Both the position numbers and the translations under genes were made by a program. A DNA stretch of 64,000 nucleotides from Citrobacter freundii ATCC 8090 = MTCC 1658 = NBRC 12681 (GTDB taxonomy: Bacteria > Pseudomonadota > Gammaproteobacteria > Enterobacterales > Enterobacteriaceae): contig NZ_CP049015.1 of assembly GCF_011064845.1 (NCBI RefSeq), positions 1,240,001 through 1,304,000 of the forward strand. Direction: 5' to 3'. Within the stretch, counting starts at the first letter, position 1. The number at the start of each line of letters is the position of its first letter. Of the stretch, positions 53,814-61,968 are shown in pieces. Under the pieces are notes generated by a model. That model did not search any database and was not told the DNA's origin. It saw only the letters and a list, made by a program, of their open reading frames with translations.

Positions 53814-55273
53814 CAGACTCCCAGTGCGTACCAAAGAAATGCGTTAGGCGATGCAGCCATCGTCGTGCCGTCAAACATCAGTGTTCTGGCTGAAAATGCA
53901 GTGTTATCAAAAAACTCATCGTTGATGATGATTGACTGCATAGCCGAGGGGAACGTGGACTGCTTATAACCAAACCCGACAAAAAACGGTCGGTTAACGA
54001 ATGCCTGGTTGAAGGTAACGCTTGCGGTCCCGTGAACACCTACACCCAGCCCCCATTGCAACATCAGTCCTCCTGGTAGCTTCATGAATCCATTCTGGTA
54101 CAGGGAATTTGCAAAAAATGAAACGTCAGGGATTTGATTAGCGCCAACACCTACATCACGCAGCGCGGCACTTTTCAGACCAAGGTCTCCCCGAACCGCT
54201 GAAGCGTCTGTTCTGCTGAGTAGTGTTCTTGCAAATGCAGTAAAGTCAGCTAGTTCCGCAGTATTTATATCGACGAAATAGGGAAGTTTATTTGTGCTAC
54301 CAACAATCGCAGCGATTGCGTTAAGGGCAAGATTGTCCCTGGCGGATGCCTGATGGGCAGCGCCTTTTTCTGCAATTTCATACAGATTTTTTCCTGCATG
54401 CAGTACATCTCCCAAATCAAGGTTTTGGAGAAACTTCGCCACGTCAGGTATATCCGCGCCGTTTTGGTTTTTCTGCATCGCACCGGTGATACGCGCATCA
54501 TCACCCGCCGCAACGGTATTGGCTGTTGTACCTGTGTTTTTCGTCGAGCTGTCACCCAGTTGCAGATTCTGGCGGGCCAGTGCCGGATTAGGTAAATCGG
54601 CGAGATTGCGATCTTTTGCCAGCCGCGCGCCCGCGTTATCCATCGCAATTTTTACGGCTTTCGGGGTTGCTGCTTGTGTCTCGCTGTCATCCGTCACACT
54701 GCTGTTAAGCTGCGTAAAACCTTTAGCTGTAGTGGTTGCATCGGGATGGTTGCGCGACTGTTCGTGGGTGCGCATGAGTCCGTCAGCGTAACTCTTCACT
54801 TCAATAATTTTATTATCAACATACTGGCGAGTTGCCAGTACGACAGCCGGATCAATCTTCAGTGTTACCGCTTCGGTACTGCTGACGATCAGGATCACAC
54901 GGATGGCCTGAACGCGTCCGCTGCCTTCCTGCAACTGCGGTTTGTAGGTCTCCGCACAGTTGGCAACCGCAATCATATCGCCGTCTTTATCAAACAGACC
55001 GATTTCACGGATCCACCACCCGCCCACGTCTTCCGGTATGACCTGCTCCGCAATTATCTGACTGGCATTTGCCGGGTCGACGGTCAGCATATTCAGCGGT
55101 GCGCGACGAATTTCATGTATCAGCGCGGTCTGGGCCGGATCAGGAGTAGGCAGTACGCCATTGCCATCGCCTACGGCCATCTGGGTGATCTCAACCTTTG
55201 TACCCAAAGCCGTGGCTTTTGCCAGTTTTGCGGCCCCGATATTGGTTAGCAGGGCAAAATATTTAGTCGCCAT
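53813..55273 (-). CDS. H: gpH, tail fibre protein
   Basis: A 486-residue tail fibre (P2 H 669). The N-terminal 150 residues are the conserved phage-attachment domain (YFALLTNIGAAKLAKA, GGWWIREIGLFDKDGD). Repeated fibre motifs of the DLPNPALARQNLQLG and LASARDNLALNAI type follow. The C-terminal receptor-binding part (from about 400, GFMKLPGGLMLQWG) is the variable tip. The start at 55273 overlaps the I stop by 11 bases. The shorter length and distinct tip predict a receptor different from that of P2. Confidence 0.92.
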   Translation of the reverse strand: MATKYFALLTNIGAAKLAKATALGTKVEITQMAVGDGNGVLPTPDPAQTALIHEIRRAPLNMLTVDPANASQIIAEQVIPEDVGGWWIREIGLFDKDGDMIAVANCAETYKPQLQEGSGRVQAIRVILIVSSTEAVTLKIDPAVVLATRQYVDNKIIEVKSYADGLMRTHEQSRNHPDATTTAKGFTQLNSSVTDDSETQAATPKAVKIAMDNAGARLAKDRNLADLPNPALARQNLQLGDSSTKNTGTTANTVAAGDDARITGAMQKNQNGADIPDVAKFLQNLDLGDVLHAGKNLYEIAEKGAAHQASARDNLALNAIAAIVGSTNKLPYFVDINTAELADFTAFARTLLSRTDASAVRGDLGLKSAALRDVGVGANQIPDVSFFANSLYQNGFMKLPGGLMLQWGLGVGVHGTASVTFNQAFVNRPFFVGFGYKQSTFPSAMQSIIINDEFFDNTAFSARTLMFDGTTMAASPNAFLWYALGV

Positions 55274-55880
55274 TTGCTGCGATCTCCACGGTATCAATAA
55301 AATGGACTGCCGCGCCGGTGTGGTCGCCACCGCTCACGGATATGGTTTCAGGAAAATAGGGGTAAACGGTTAGCGTATCTCCCGTGTAGCAGCCAGCACC
55401 TGCTGTGATGATGCCCTGTGTCTGCAATGACAAGGTGAGACCTGTCAGGTGGCGGCTTCTTGGTTTTGCGTCATCAATCAGGCGCTCAAGTTCGCGGTAA
55501 GTTTCCTCTGTGATCCCCTGTTCCTGAATGCCGATTTCAAGCCTGAAGGTGCCCGGCTTTTCGTTGCTCTGCCACCACTCGATCACCCGCAGTAAAAACC
55601 CAAAAGGCTCAACGACGCGTCTCAGCGCCGAAATCGTGCCTTTGTGACGATGAACGAGCCAGGCGGCTTTAATCACCTGCCGTTTTGTCTGTTCTGACCA
55701 GCCTTTGTCCCAGCGGTCAACTGACAGCGCCCAGGCAAGATAGGGAAGCAGTTCAACGGGGCATTCGTCCGGGTTCCACAGTTTGCGAAGGTCAACCGGA
55801 ATACGGTCAAGCCGTGTGGTGACTTTCTCAACATCCCGCATGAAGCGGCTGGCGGAAGGCGGGAGCAGGCTGTTATTCAT
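55263..55880 (-). CDS. I: gpI, baseplate wedge protein
   Basis: A 205-residue protein of the P2 gpI family (P2 I 176). It contains LPYLAWALSVDRWDKGW near residue 45 and LVHRHKGTISALRRVVEPFG near 75, the most conserved part. It has an extra C-terminal stretch of about 30 residues rich in Gly/Thr (AGAGCYTGDTLTVYPY). It overlaps J by 8 bases and H by 11. Confidence 0.93.
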   Translation of the reverse strand: MNNSLLPPSASRFMRDVEKVTTRLDRIPVDLRKLWNPDECPVELLPYLAWALSVDRWDKGWSEQTKRQVIKAAWLVHRHKGTISALRRVVEPFGFLLRVIEWWQSNEKPGTFRLEIGIQEQGITEETYRELERLIDDAKPRSRHLTGLTLSLQTQGIITAGAGCYTGDTLTVYPYFPETISVSGGDHTGAAVHFIDTVEIAANGD

Positions 55881-56769
55881 CTGTTCCCCCTACCGTGATA
55901 GTGAATGACTCGCACCGCGCAGCCTGCGTGTCATCAATAACGATATCGCTGACAGGCTCCGGTAATTCCACTCGCTGAACGCCCTGCACATGCAATGCCG
56001 CCATAATGGCGGAGCGGGCAACGTCACGACCTATCTTGCCCTGCTGGCTTATCCACAACCGTAACGCATCCTCTGCGGCGGTGCGGATGGGTTCAGACTC
56101 CGGCCCCGGATAGAGATACAGGACGGCGTTGATGTGATAATTCACGATTTCCGCCGCCTGAACCGTCAGACGATCGGCGACCGGCCTTTTGTCGTCAGCA
56201 GACAGCGCTTTATTAACGGTTGCCAGTAACGCCTGATCTGGCGTTCCGTCCCCCTCCGTGGAAAGCACAGAGACCACGACCACTGCAGGTGACGGGCTGG
56301 TTGCTTTGGCATCAGCCACCTTACCGCTGGCACTTTTGGCAAAATACTCATATGCGCCGGTTGGTCCCGCGACGCTCAGCCCTTCGAACGCACTCTGAAT
56401 GCGCAGCCGGAATGCAGCGTCGCTTTCATAGACGGCTTCAGTGGTATCCGTGGCTTCCTGCGTGACCAGGCGCTGGGTGTTATTGTTGGCCCCCAGATTA
56501 TCCAGGTCGCTGAAGGTGGAATGACTCAGCATGCACGCCGCCGCCCCGTCATTTACGCGCTGCATCAGCATCATTTCCCGGTAGGCGAATACCTGGGCAA
56601 TGGCGTTCAGGGGTTCAGATTCCAGCTCAAGCGCAGCGGCAACAGCGGCCTGTTGCTCCGAAGGAAATGCCGCAATCATGCCCGCTTTGACTTCAACAAG
56701 GATCTCTTCGAAGTCCAGCACTTTAATGATCTGCGGCTTTGGTAGTTGCGATAAGTCAACGGTCGCCAT
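55873..56769 (-). CDS. J: gpJ, baseplate protein
   Basis: A 298-residue baseplate wedge component (P2 J 302; T4 gp6-like). Typical elements are FEEILVEVKAGMIAAFP near residue 20, YREMMLMQRVNDGAAACML near 62, and the C-terminal AIMAALHVQGVQRVELPEP. It overlaps W by 14 bases. Confidence 0.94.
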   Translation of the reverse strand: MATVDLSQLPKPQIIKVLDFEEILVEVKAGMIAAFPSEQQAAVAAALELESEPLNAIAQVFAYREMMLMQRVNDGAAACMLSHSTFSDLDNLGANNNTQRLVTQEATDTTEAVYESDAAFRLRIQSAFEGLSVAGPTGAYEYFAKSASGKVADAKATSPSPAVVVVSVLSTEGDGTPDQALLATVNKALSADDKRPVADRLTVQAAEIVNYHINAVLYLYPGPESEPIRTAAEDALRLWISQQGKIGRDVARSAIMAALHVQGVQRVELPEPVSDIVIDDTQAARCESFTITVGGTDE

Positions 56770-57124
56770 GGCTGCTCTCCCGTAGCGTCATCGTGACGGT
56801 GGCCGGTTGCATACTCCTGGTGATAATGCCGGTGAGTTCTGCCACTGCCCGCCCATCCTTTGACCAGCGGATATCAATGGTGTTGAGCGCAATTCGGGTT
56901 TCCCAGCGTGCCAGCGCGATAACGGCGGCGCTCATGCACTGAAGGCGGGTGGCATCATTCTGCGGCTCATCAATCAGGTCAGGCACCAGACTGCCGTAAT
57001 CTCTTCGCATCACCCGGCTGGCAAGTGGCGTGGTCAGTATGTCTTTCACTGAATTCCACAACTGATCGGCATCATTCAGGGTGCCGGTGCCGTTGGGATT
57101 CATCCCCGTGTAAGTCGCCGTCAT
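56756..57124 (-). CDS. W: gpW, baseplate wedge protein (gp25-like)
   Basis: A 122-residue gp25-like lysozyme-fold baseplate protein (P2 W 115). It has DQLWNSVKDILTTPLASRVMRRDYGS near the front (split over residues 20-45) and the C-terminal ITRSMQPATVTMTL. It overlaps V by four bases and J by 14. Confidence 0.94.
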   Translation of the reverse strand: MTATYTGMNPNGTGTLNDADQLWNSVKDILTTPLASRVMRRDYGSLVPDLIDEPQNDATRLQCMSAAVIALARWETRIALNTIDIRWSKDGRAVAELTGIITRSMQPATVTMTLRESSHGDR

Positions 57125-57702
57125 TTTGTGCCCTCCGTCCAGCTACCGCCTCTTTGCACGCCACCGTGACCGTGGTTGTCGACCTGCACGCCGTTAGAGG
57201 TCATTTTCCCTCCGCTGTGCTCAACATTACCGCGCATCGTGCCGCCTTTCGTCACTTCAAACGTGGCGGTTTTCAGATGTTTAGTGCACTCCACAACGGG
57301 CGTATCCAGCGTGACGCCAACAGCCGCCTGAATCTTCGCGGTCTTCATACCGGTGGCTTCCAGCGCGCTGGCGTCGGCGTCGTATCGGACAACTGCACCG
57401 TCCGGTGCCGTCATCACGATTTCTTTCAGGCTGCTGCCAGGTGCCGGGTGATTATTGCTGTACAGGCTCCCCAGAATAATGGCGGTCTCCGGGTTGCCGC
57501 CGATGCAGGCAATGGAGACCTGCTCCCCAACGGAGGGCGCGATCCAGATCTTGAATGCACCCGCCCGTGGGGTATTCCAGCGCAGCCAACCCGTTTCCAG
57601 ATTTCCGCTGCGTACGCGGACACACCATTTTTCTTCATCAACGGCAAAAATTACGCCGGTGCGAATGATGTTTTCCAGCAGGCGTATCAGTTCGGCGTTC
57701 AT
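57121..57702 (-). CDS. V: gpV, baseplate spike protein
   Basis: A 193-residue central spike (P2 V 211). The N-terminal OB-fold includes GWLRWNTPRAGAFKIWIAPS and GEQVSIACIGGNPETAIILG. A beta-helix follows. The C-terminal tip has NHGHGG, the HxH motif that binds iron in P2 gpV. It starts four bases inside the end of S, so no room remains for the separate V promoter known in P2. Confidence 0.94.
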   Translation of the reverse strand: MNAELIRLLENIIRTGVIFAVDEEKWCVRVRSGNLETGWLRWNTPRAGAFKIWIAPSVGEQVSIACIGGNPETAIILGSLYSNNHPAPGSSLKEIVMTAPDGAVVRYDADASALEATGMKTAKIQAAVGVTLDTPVVECTKHLKTATFEVTKGGTMRGNVEHSGGKMTSNGVQVDNHGHGGVQRGGSWTEGTK

Positions 57703-58337
57703 CGTGCGGTACTTCCCAGGCTGTTAATGGTGGTGTTGTAAATCAGACGTTCATCCACCGCAGACAGACCCAACAGCTCACGAACAGGGTATTTAGTCAC
57801 TACACCCGGCCCGACCTGATCACGCTGGCCGTACTGATGAACGCGGGCAATACGCGCAGCCACACCGTCATAACCCACTGTCACCCCCTGCGCATCAGGG
57901 CGCATCTTCATAAACCGCAGTGTGCGCAGGCGCTCAAACATCGGCGCTTTACGTGCCGTGTCACGACGCAGCGAGCGCGTGTTAATTTCCAGATAACGAT
58001 CAATATCGCTGCGGTAAAACGTGCGAATGTCATTACGTTCGGTGTCAAAGCCAGTGATAGTGCGTCCGTATTTCCCCCGCCCGCCGTGCCAGTTTTTCAG
58101 CGTCCTGACTTCGTTATTCCAGATAAATTTAATGCCCTGCTGGGAACGAATGATCCGGCGCCTGCGTTGTGGGTAAGCTGCTCCGTCCGGACCTTTTTGC
58201 GCCCGGATACGCTGCTGCTGGCTGCGGCGAATTTCCTGCCCGATGAGACGGGCCGAGCGAGTCCGCCCGGACGCAGAGATACCCGCAAGGATATCGCTGA
58301 ATACCTTATCAAGTTCACGAAAGCGATCGTCACTCAT
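57699..58337 (-). CDS. S: gpS, tail completion protein
   Basis: A 212-residue tail completion protein of the Phage_tail_S family (P2 S 150, so this form is longer). The core is RSARLIGQEIRRSQQQRIRAQ near residue 25 and GPDGAAYPQRR; the C-terminal region has VHQYGQRDQVGPGVVTKYPVRELLGL. It is highly basic. It overlaps R and V by four bases each. Confidence 0.93.
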   Translation of the reverse strand: MSDDRFRELDKVFSDILAGISASGRTRSARLIGQEIRRSQQQRIRAQKGPDGAAYPQRRRRIIRSQQGIKFIWNNEVRTLKNWHGGRGKYGRTITGFDTERNDIRTFYRSDIDRYLEINTRSLRRDTARKAPMFERLRTLRFMKMRPDAQGVTVGYDGVAARIARVHQYGQRDQVGPGVVTKYPVRELLGLSAVDERLIYNTTINSLGSTAR

Positions 58338-58798
58338 ACAGCAGTCTCCCAGGTCACGTCTTCAAACACGGCGTGCCAGTCTCCGCCTGCTGATGGAATA
58401 CGGGGTTTTGGTTCTGGCAGGTGTTCTGCGTGGACGGTTCCGTCTTCATCGCGACTGACTTTCACGCGCTCCCTGACCGGGATTTCATAAAGAATATCGG
58501 CGCTGTCGTCGTCATTGATGGCGACTGAAAACTTAACATCTTTGTTATTCTCAGGGTTAAGCAGCAGGTCTGGCTGGTTGTGCCAGAGCCAGGCCATCAG
58601 CGGTAAGGTGAAATCATCAATATCGCCGGGAAAATCCATGGCGAAAAACACCAGGTTATAGCGGTAGGCAAAAGAAGGTGTTTCGCCGGTTGTCTCGATA
58701 CCGCCGCTTTCCACAAATACGGTGAATTTCTCCGGGTTGGCTTTACACCAGCGGCTGGCGTGGACCATCGCTTCACGCAGTGAGTTAATCTTCAGCAT
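58334..58798 (-). CDS. R: gpR, tail completion protein
   Basis: A 154-residue tail completion protein (P2 R 155). It begins MLKINSLREAMVHASRWCKANPEKF and has YNLVFFAMDFPGDIDDFTLPLMAWL near residue 50. It works with S at the head-tail joining step. It overlaps S by four bases. Confidence 0.93.
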   Translation of the reverse strand: MLKINSLREAMVHASRWCKANPEKFTVFVESGGIETTGETPSFAYRYNLVFFAMDFPGDIDDFTLPLMAWLWHNQPDLLLNPENNKDVKFSVAINDDDSADILYEIPVRERVKVSRDEDGTVHAEHLPEPKPRIPSAGGDWHAVFEDVTWETAV

Positions 58799-58810
58799 GG
58801 TGGCACCTTT

Positions 58811-58903
58811 TTAACGTGCGAAGCGCTCAATTACGCTCGCAATGATCAGCAGATAAATAAGCGTCCAGAATGGATGCTCAGCAATAAAATCGAATAACGT
58901 CAC
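58811..58903 (-). CDS. Putative 30-residue membrane peptide in the lysis/tail junction
   Basis: A GTG-started 30-codon frame lies between the Rz1-like gene and R. The peptide reads MTLFDFIAEHPFWTLIYLLI followed by a short helix and ending FAR, so it is mostly one membrane helix with a basic end. Its GTG overlaps the upstream stop as GTGA, the coupling seen throughout this operon. It fills a 101-base gap that would otherwise be empty. No family can be named. Confidence 0.6.
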   Translation of the reverse strand: MTLFDFIAEHPFWTLIYLLIIASVIERFAR

Positions 58904-59214
58904 TGTCCGGCTCCCGTGTTCTCATTCAGTCGTTTAAGGCGGCGAATATCGAGTTCACTAATCGCAGCCTTATCGGCATTACAACTATCCAGCGCATCGC
59001 GCAGGCGATCACTCCAGTTGGCTATTCCGCCCCAGGTGACGGGGCTTGCCAGTTCCGGCTGCGGCGTCGCGGCTGTCAGGCTTTCCGGCACCGGCTCGTG
59101 CACTATCTGTACCCGTGGTACTGGCGGGGCGTTTTTGCAGGCTGTTACTGACAGCAGCAGGCACCACAGTGTTAGCGCACATATCGTTTTTCGTTGCTTC
59201 GCGCATCTGCTCAC
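58900..59214 (-). CDS. lysC: Rz1-like outer membrane spanin lipoprotein (LysC)
   Basis: A 104-residue Rz1-type o-spanin, largely nested in another frame inside the Rz gene. From a GTG at 59214 with an AAGGGG ribosome site, the signal peptide MSRCAKQRKTICALTLWCLL leads to lipobox VTAC, followed by the short Pro-rich part KNAPPVPR. It extends past the Rz stop by about 110 bases. A longer frame from 59250 exists but would push the signal too far inside. It should pair with Rz to fuse the inner and outer membranes in lysis. Confidence 0.82.
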   Translation of the reverse strand: MSRCAKQRKTICALTLWCLLLSVTACKNAPPVPRVQIVHEPVPESLTAATPQPELASPVTWGGIANWSDRLRDALDSCNADKAAISELDIRRLKRLNENTGAGQ

Positions 59215-59446
59215 GTCTGATTTCCCCTTGTGCATTTCGTTGCTGTTCATCTGCCTGCCGTTGTGCCAGCAAAGCAGTGACGTCTGCTTTTATTGCCCGC
59301 AGTTCACCCATGATTTCGCCGGTACTTTTCAGCTCACGGGAAAGCTCATCATTACGAACCGAATCTTTCCCGCGCTGGTTTGTCTGCCAGAGCAAGCCGC
59401 CCGTAACCAGCGCCAGCAGCAGGCAAAGAGTGATTGTCTGATTCAT
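59009..59446 (-). CDS. lysB: Rz-like inner membrane spanin (LysB)
   Basis: A 145-residue i-spanin. It begins with one membrane helix (MNQTITLCLLLALVTGGLLW), followed by a periplasmic coiled coil rich in Glu/Arg/Gln (about 28-90) and a low-complexity Ala/Gly/Thr tail. It starts four bases within the endolysin stop (ATGA). Its partner Rz1 gene is nested in a different frame. Confidence 0.9.
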   Translation of the reverse strand: MNQTITLCLLLALVTGGLLWQTNQRGKDSVRNDELSRELKSTGEIMGELRAIKADVTALLAQRQADEQQRNAQGEIRREQMREATKNDMCANTVVPAAVSNSLQKRPASTTGTDSARAGAGKPDSRDAAAGTGKPRHLGRNSQLE

Positions 59447-59988
59447 CGCTGTGTCTCGACATCACGCAGGCACCAGGCCTTAAAATCGGTGCGGCGGTTG
59501 AGTAATCCCTGCACACGCTTCCCGCTGCTGTTAACAAAATCGGTCAGCCGGTCGCACACAGGAGCCCACTGGTGCGCCTGTGCCAGTTTCCAGATGGTGG
59601 TGCGCTGGCGTGTTCCATTTTTGTCTTTGAACCACATCAGGCCAGAACAGCCCAGGTTATAGGCCGCGTCCGTCATGGACTCAAACGCAGACTGTGGCAT
59701 GTCCGCACCGTTAAAATTCTGGTTAATGCAGTTTTCTGCATGACGCAGGTCATTAATCCAGCGCTTCGCCACTTCGCTTTCGCTGTACAACCGGTTCTGC
59801 ACATTGCCAGTGGATCCACAGCCGACCGTTGCCACTCCCGCAATGTCACGGTATGGGGTGGCGCGGCAGTCTTCCCATGTGGCAATTTTTACCTGCGCTT
59901 CTTCGGATGTACGCAGGGCTTCCGGAGCCAGCGAGATCCCCAGCGCAACAATGACGGCGACGGCGTAGCGCTTAACGGGCAGATTCAT
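59443..59988 (-). CDS. SAR-type endolysin, lysozyme GH24
   Basis: A 181-residue muramidase. The catalytic triad fits the E-8-D-5-T spacing of T4-type lysozymes in WEDCRATPYRDIAGVATVG. The N-terminal Ala/Gly/Val-rich segment (YAVAVIVALGISLAPEAL) is a weak membrane anchor typical of SAR endolysins, which are exported inactive and freed when the membrane depolarises. I chose the ATG at 59988 (MNLPVKRY), although two ATGs just upstream are possible. It overlaps the holin gene by 17 bases. Confidence 0.9.
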   Translation of the reverse strand: MNLPVKRYAVAVIVALGISLAPEALRTSEEAQVKIATWEDCRATPYRDIAGVATVGCGSTGNVQNRLYSESEVAKRWINDLRHAENCINQNFNGADMPQSAFESMTDAAYNLGCSGLMWFKDKNGTRQRTTIWKLAQAHQWAPVCDRLTDFVNSSGKRVQGLLNRRTDFKAWCLRDVETQR

Positions 59989-60274
59989 CGTCATGCCCGT
60001 CATGCTGTAACAGCTCAAGCGCCCGGCGTTCCGCTTCGTGCAGGCTCCTGGCTTCAGACTGACTGAGGATCTGTGCAATCAGATCGTTACGGCGCTTTTG
60101 CGCCCGTTCCATCCTGCCACGGTGCAGCCAGGCGCGGGCCAGCGAAAGCGCCCCTAACAGCAGACCCGCCATCGCGATCTTTTCGCTGATGGTCATTACG
60201 CCGATACCAGTGACCATCACTGACATAAAAAAAGTGATGTGGTCATTTATCCGCTGGAATATATTCAGCCCCAT
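59972..60274 (-). CDS. Holin-like small membrane protein
   Basis: A 100-residue protein in the holin position between X and the endolysin. It has hydrophobic stretches at about residues 14-30 (ITFFMSVMVTGIGVM) and 32-48 (IAMAGLLLGALSLARAW), then a charged C-terminal tail with many Arg/Glu. It is unlike P2 Y in sequence but resembles the HP1-type holins with two membrane spans. The start overlaps X by 10 bases. Confidence 0.8.
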   Translation of the reverse strand: MGLNIFQRINDHITFFMSVMVTGIGVMTISEKIAMAGLLLGALSLARAWLHRGRMERAQKRRNDLIAQILSQSEARSLHEAERRALELLQHDGHDDESAR

Positions 60275-60465
60275 AGCTGTACCATCTCCCGTTGTTTCTT
60301 TTGCCCCTGATCCGGGAGTTCCACCTCCTGACCAGGATTAAGGAATAACTGTCCACTCAGCCCAGGATTGGCTGCGATCACTTTCTCCGTCATCCCCTGC
60401 GTGGTGCCGTAATGACGCCAGCACAGTAAATCCACGGTATCGCCCTGTAGTGCCTTCACTTTCAT
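60265..60465 (-). CDS. X: gpX, tail protein with LysM-like fold
   Basis: A 66-residue protein of the P2 gpX family (67 in P2). It reads MKVKALQGDTVDLLCWRHYG at the start and has VIAANPGLSG and LNPGQEVELP, the LysM-like pattern of tail X proteins. The ATG at 60465 overlaps the L stop (TGATG); the TTG two codons upstream is a weaker choice. Confidence 0.93.
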   Translation of the reverse strand: MKVKALQGDTVDLLCWRHYGTTQGMTEKVIAANPGLSGQLFLNPGQEVELPDQGQKKQREMVQLWG

Positions 60466-60992
60466 CAGCAAAGCTCCGCCCAGATACGCTGAGCACCGCG
60501 AATATCGGCAATAGCCCAGCGCACGTCGCGCCAGAGGTCTTCCGCCTGCGTGTCCAGCGCATCGGCTTTCCGGTCGCTCTTGTTGGTCGTGTCCACGTCG
60601 CGGGCGCTCTCAAGGATAAGGGCGCGCGTGGCGGCATAGACCGCACGGCGGTAGCGGTGAATATTGATACTCTCGCCGTTGATTTTTCGCGGCGGTATTT
60701 CAGGTTCACCATTCGGTTTAATGGTCGGGGCATCCGCCAGCGTGCTGTAACCTTCTGCCTGCTGTTGCTGCTGCCACTCCTGAAGTTCATCGGTAACATG
60801 CGCGACGGCTTCGGTGGTGACATACATCAGCCGTGAAGTGGTTGTCCTGCCCGGAATGCGGCTGGCAAGACGCAGCTCCCGAAGCACAATGTCAGGCCAG
60901 AACACTCCGGCAGTGACTTTCTCTTCACCGTCATCAATATCGGTGGTGTCGTTTTCTGCCGGTTCTACTCTGGGTTTTGCCACCATGCTCAT
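60465..60992 (-). CDS. L: gpL, head completion protein
   Basis: A 175-residue head completion/stabilisation protein (P2 L 169). It has FWPDIVLRELRLASRIPGR near residue 32, then VTTEAVAHVTDELQEWQ, and ends RRAVYAATRALILESARDVD, ALDTQAEDLWRDVRWAIADI. It overlaps X by one base. Confidence 0.93.
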   Translation of the reverse strand: MSMVAKPRVEPAENDTTDIDDGEEKVTAGVFWPDIVLRELRLASRIPGRTTTSRLMYVTTEAVAHVTDELQEWQQQQQAEGYSTLADAPTIKPNGEPEIPPRKINGESINIHRYRRAVYAATRALILESARDVDTTNKSDRKADALDTQAEDLWRDVRWAIADIRGAQRIWAELC

Positions 60993-61098
60993 AGGGCGCT
61001 CTCCGGAAAAATCAGGCGGTGGGCGACCGGAAAAAAGAACACGGAGAGGGTTCAGATCGCCGGTCGCGCCGCCTGTCGACGGGGGTCGAAGTCGTTAA

Positions 61099-61917
61099 TT
61101 ATTTTTTCGTGCTCTTGCGGGCGGCACTGGCCTTGCCGGTGGTCGTTTTGCGCGGCGTTCTGCTGGCTTTAGTCTTCGCAGGCTCTTTCTTTTCTGCAGC
61201 AACGTCACTTTCGGCAGTAGCGGCCACATCACCACCGGCACCCTGAACCTTTTTAAGTGCGCGGGTTAATGCGGCGATCTCACGCTTAACACCGGCGTTC
61301 GGGTTGAGGTGCATCGCCTGGCGAAGCAGCTTCAGCGAAGCGCCCTGCGTCTCCGGGTCAGTGGAGGCGCGACGAGCGAAGGCGCAGGCTTTACAAAGTT
61401 TGGCAAGCACCTCATCAGGCATGTCACGGTTCGCGACCATCTCCCACAGCGTATCCAGCGGGGCGATGAAGCCGGATAAATCCGCATCAGGATCGGTTCC
61501 CGCCAGCGTCAGGATCGGATTGCAAATCTCTTCTGTCAGTACCGTCGTGGCATCACGCCCGAAATTGTCCGGCAGACTGAGGTTATGGCGTATTACGTAC
61601 TCGCCGATGCGCAGGGCAAGCGCCAGATCACCACAGTCGACAGCCCATACCATCAGGGTTGTGATCACTTCGTCCTGGCGACCGCTGTCGCCTTCAAGCG
61701 TGCCGTCAATCCATCCGGCAAAATCGGGCAGAAGTTCTTTTTTAACCTCCGCTTTTGCCGCCCTGGCCTGGATCCCGCTTAACCGTGACTGCGCGAGGCG
61801 AAGGCGGTGCAGGATCTGCTCGTGTGCAGTACGCTCGCCCAGGGTTTCTTCACCGGTGTTGAGTCCCGTACGCTGCGCCATGACGCTCTGAAAATGTTTC
61901 TGTGCCGGTGTCAGCAT
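61099..61917 (-). CDS. M: gpM, small terminase subunit
   Basis: A 272-residue small terminase subunit (endonuclease subunit; P2 M 247). It begins MLTPAQKHFQSVMAQR and has KKELLPDFAGWIDGTLEGDSG near residue 58. The C-terminus is a Lys/Ala/Thr-rich tail (KTKASRTPRKTTTGKASAA), as in P2. With gpP it cuts cos DNA and packages it. Confidence 0.94.
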   Translation of the reverse strand: MLTPAQKHFQSVMAQRTGLNTGEETLGERTAHEQILHRLRLAQSRLSGIQARAAKAEVKKELLPDFAGWIDGTLEGDSGRQDEVITTLMVWAVDCGDLALALRIGEYVIRHNLSLPDNFGRDATTVLTEEICNPILTLAGTDPDADLSGFIAPLDTLWEMVANRDMPDEVLAKLCKACAFARRASTDPETQGASLKLLRQAMHLNPNAGVKREIAALTRALKKVQGAGGDVAATAESDVAAEKKEPAKTKASRTPRKTTTGKASAARKSTKK

Positions 61918-61968
61918 CAGTTATGTCCTCCGTTATGACGGGCGCATTGCGTGCGCCCGTGCCGTCAG

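Noticed and set aside
61304..61891. 195-codon plus-strand frame opposite M
   Set aside because: Antisense to the conserved small terminase gene with no support of its own.
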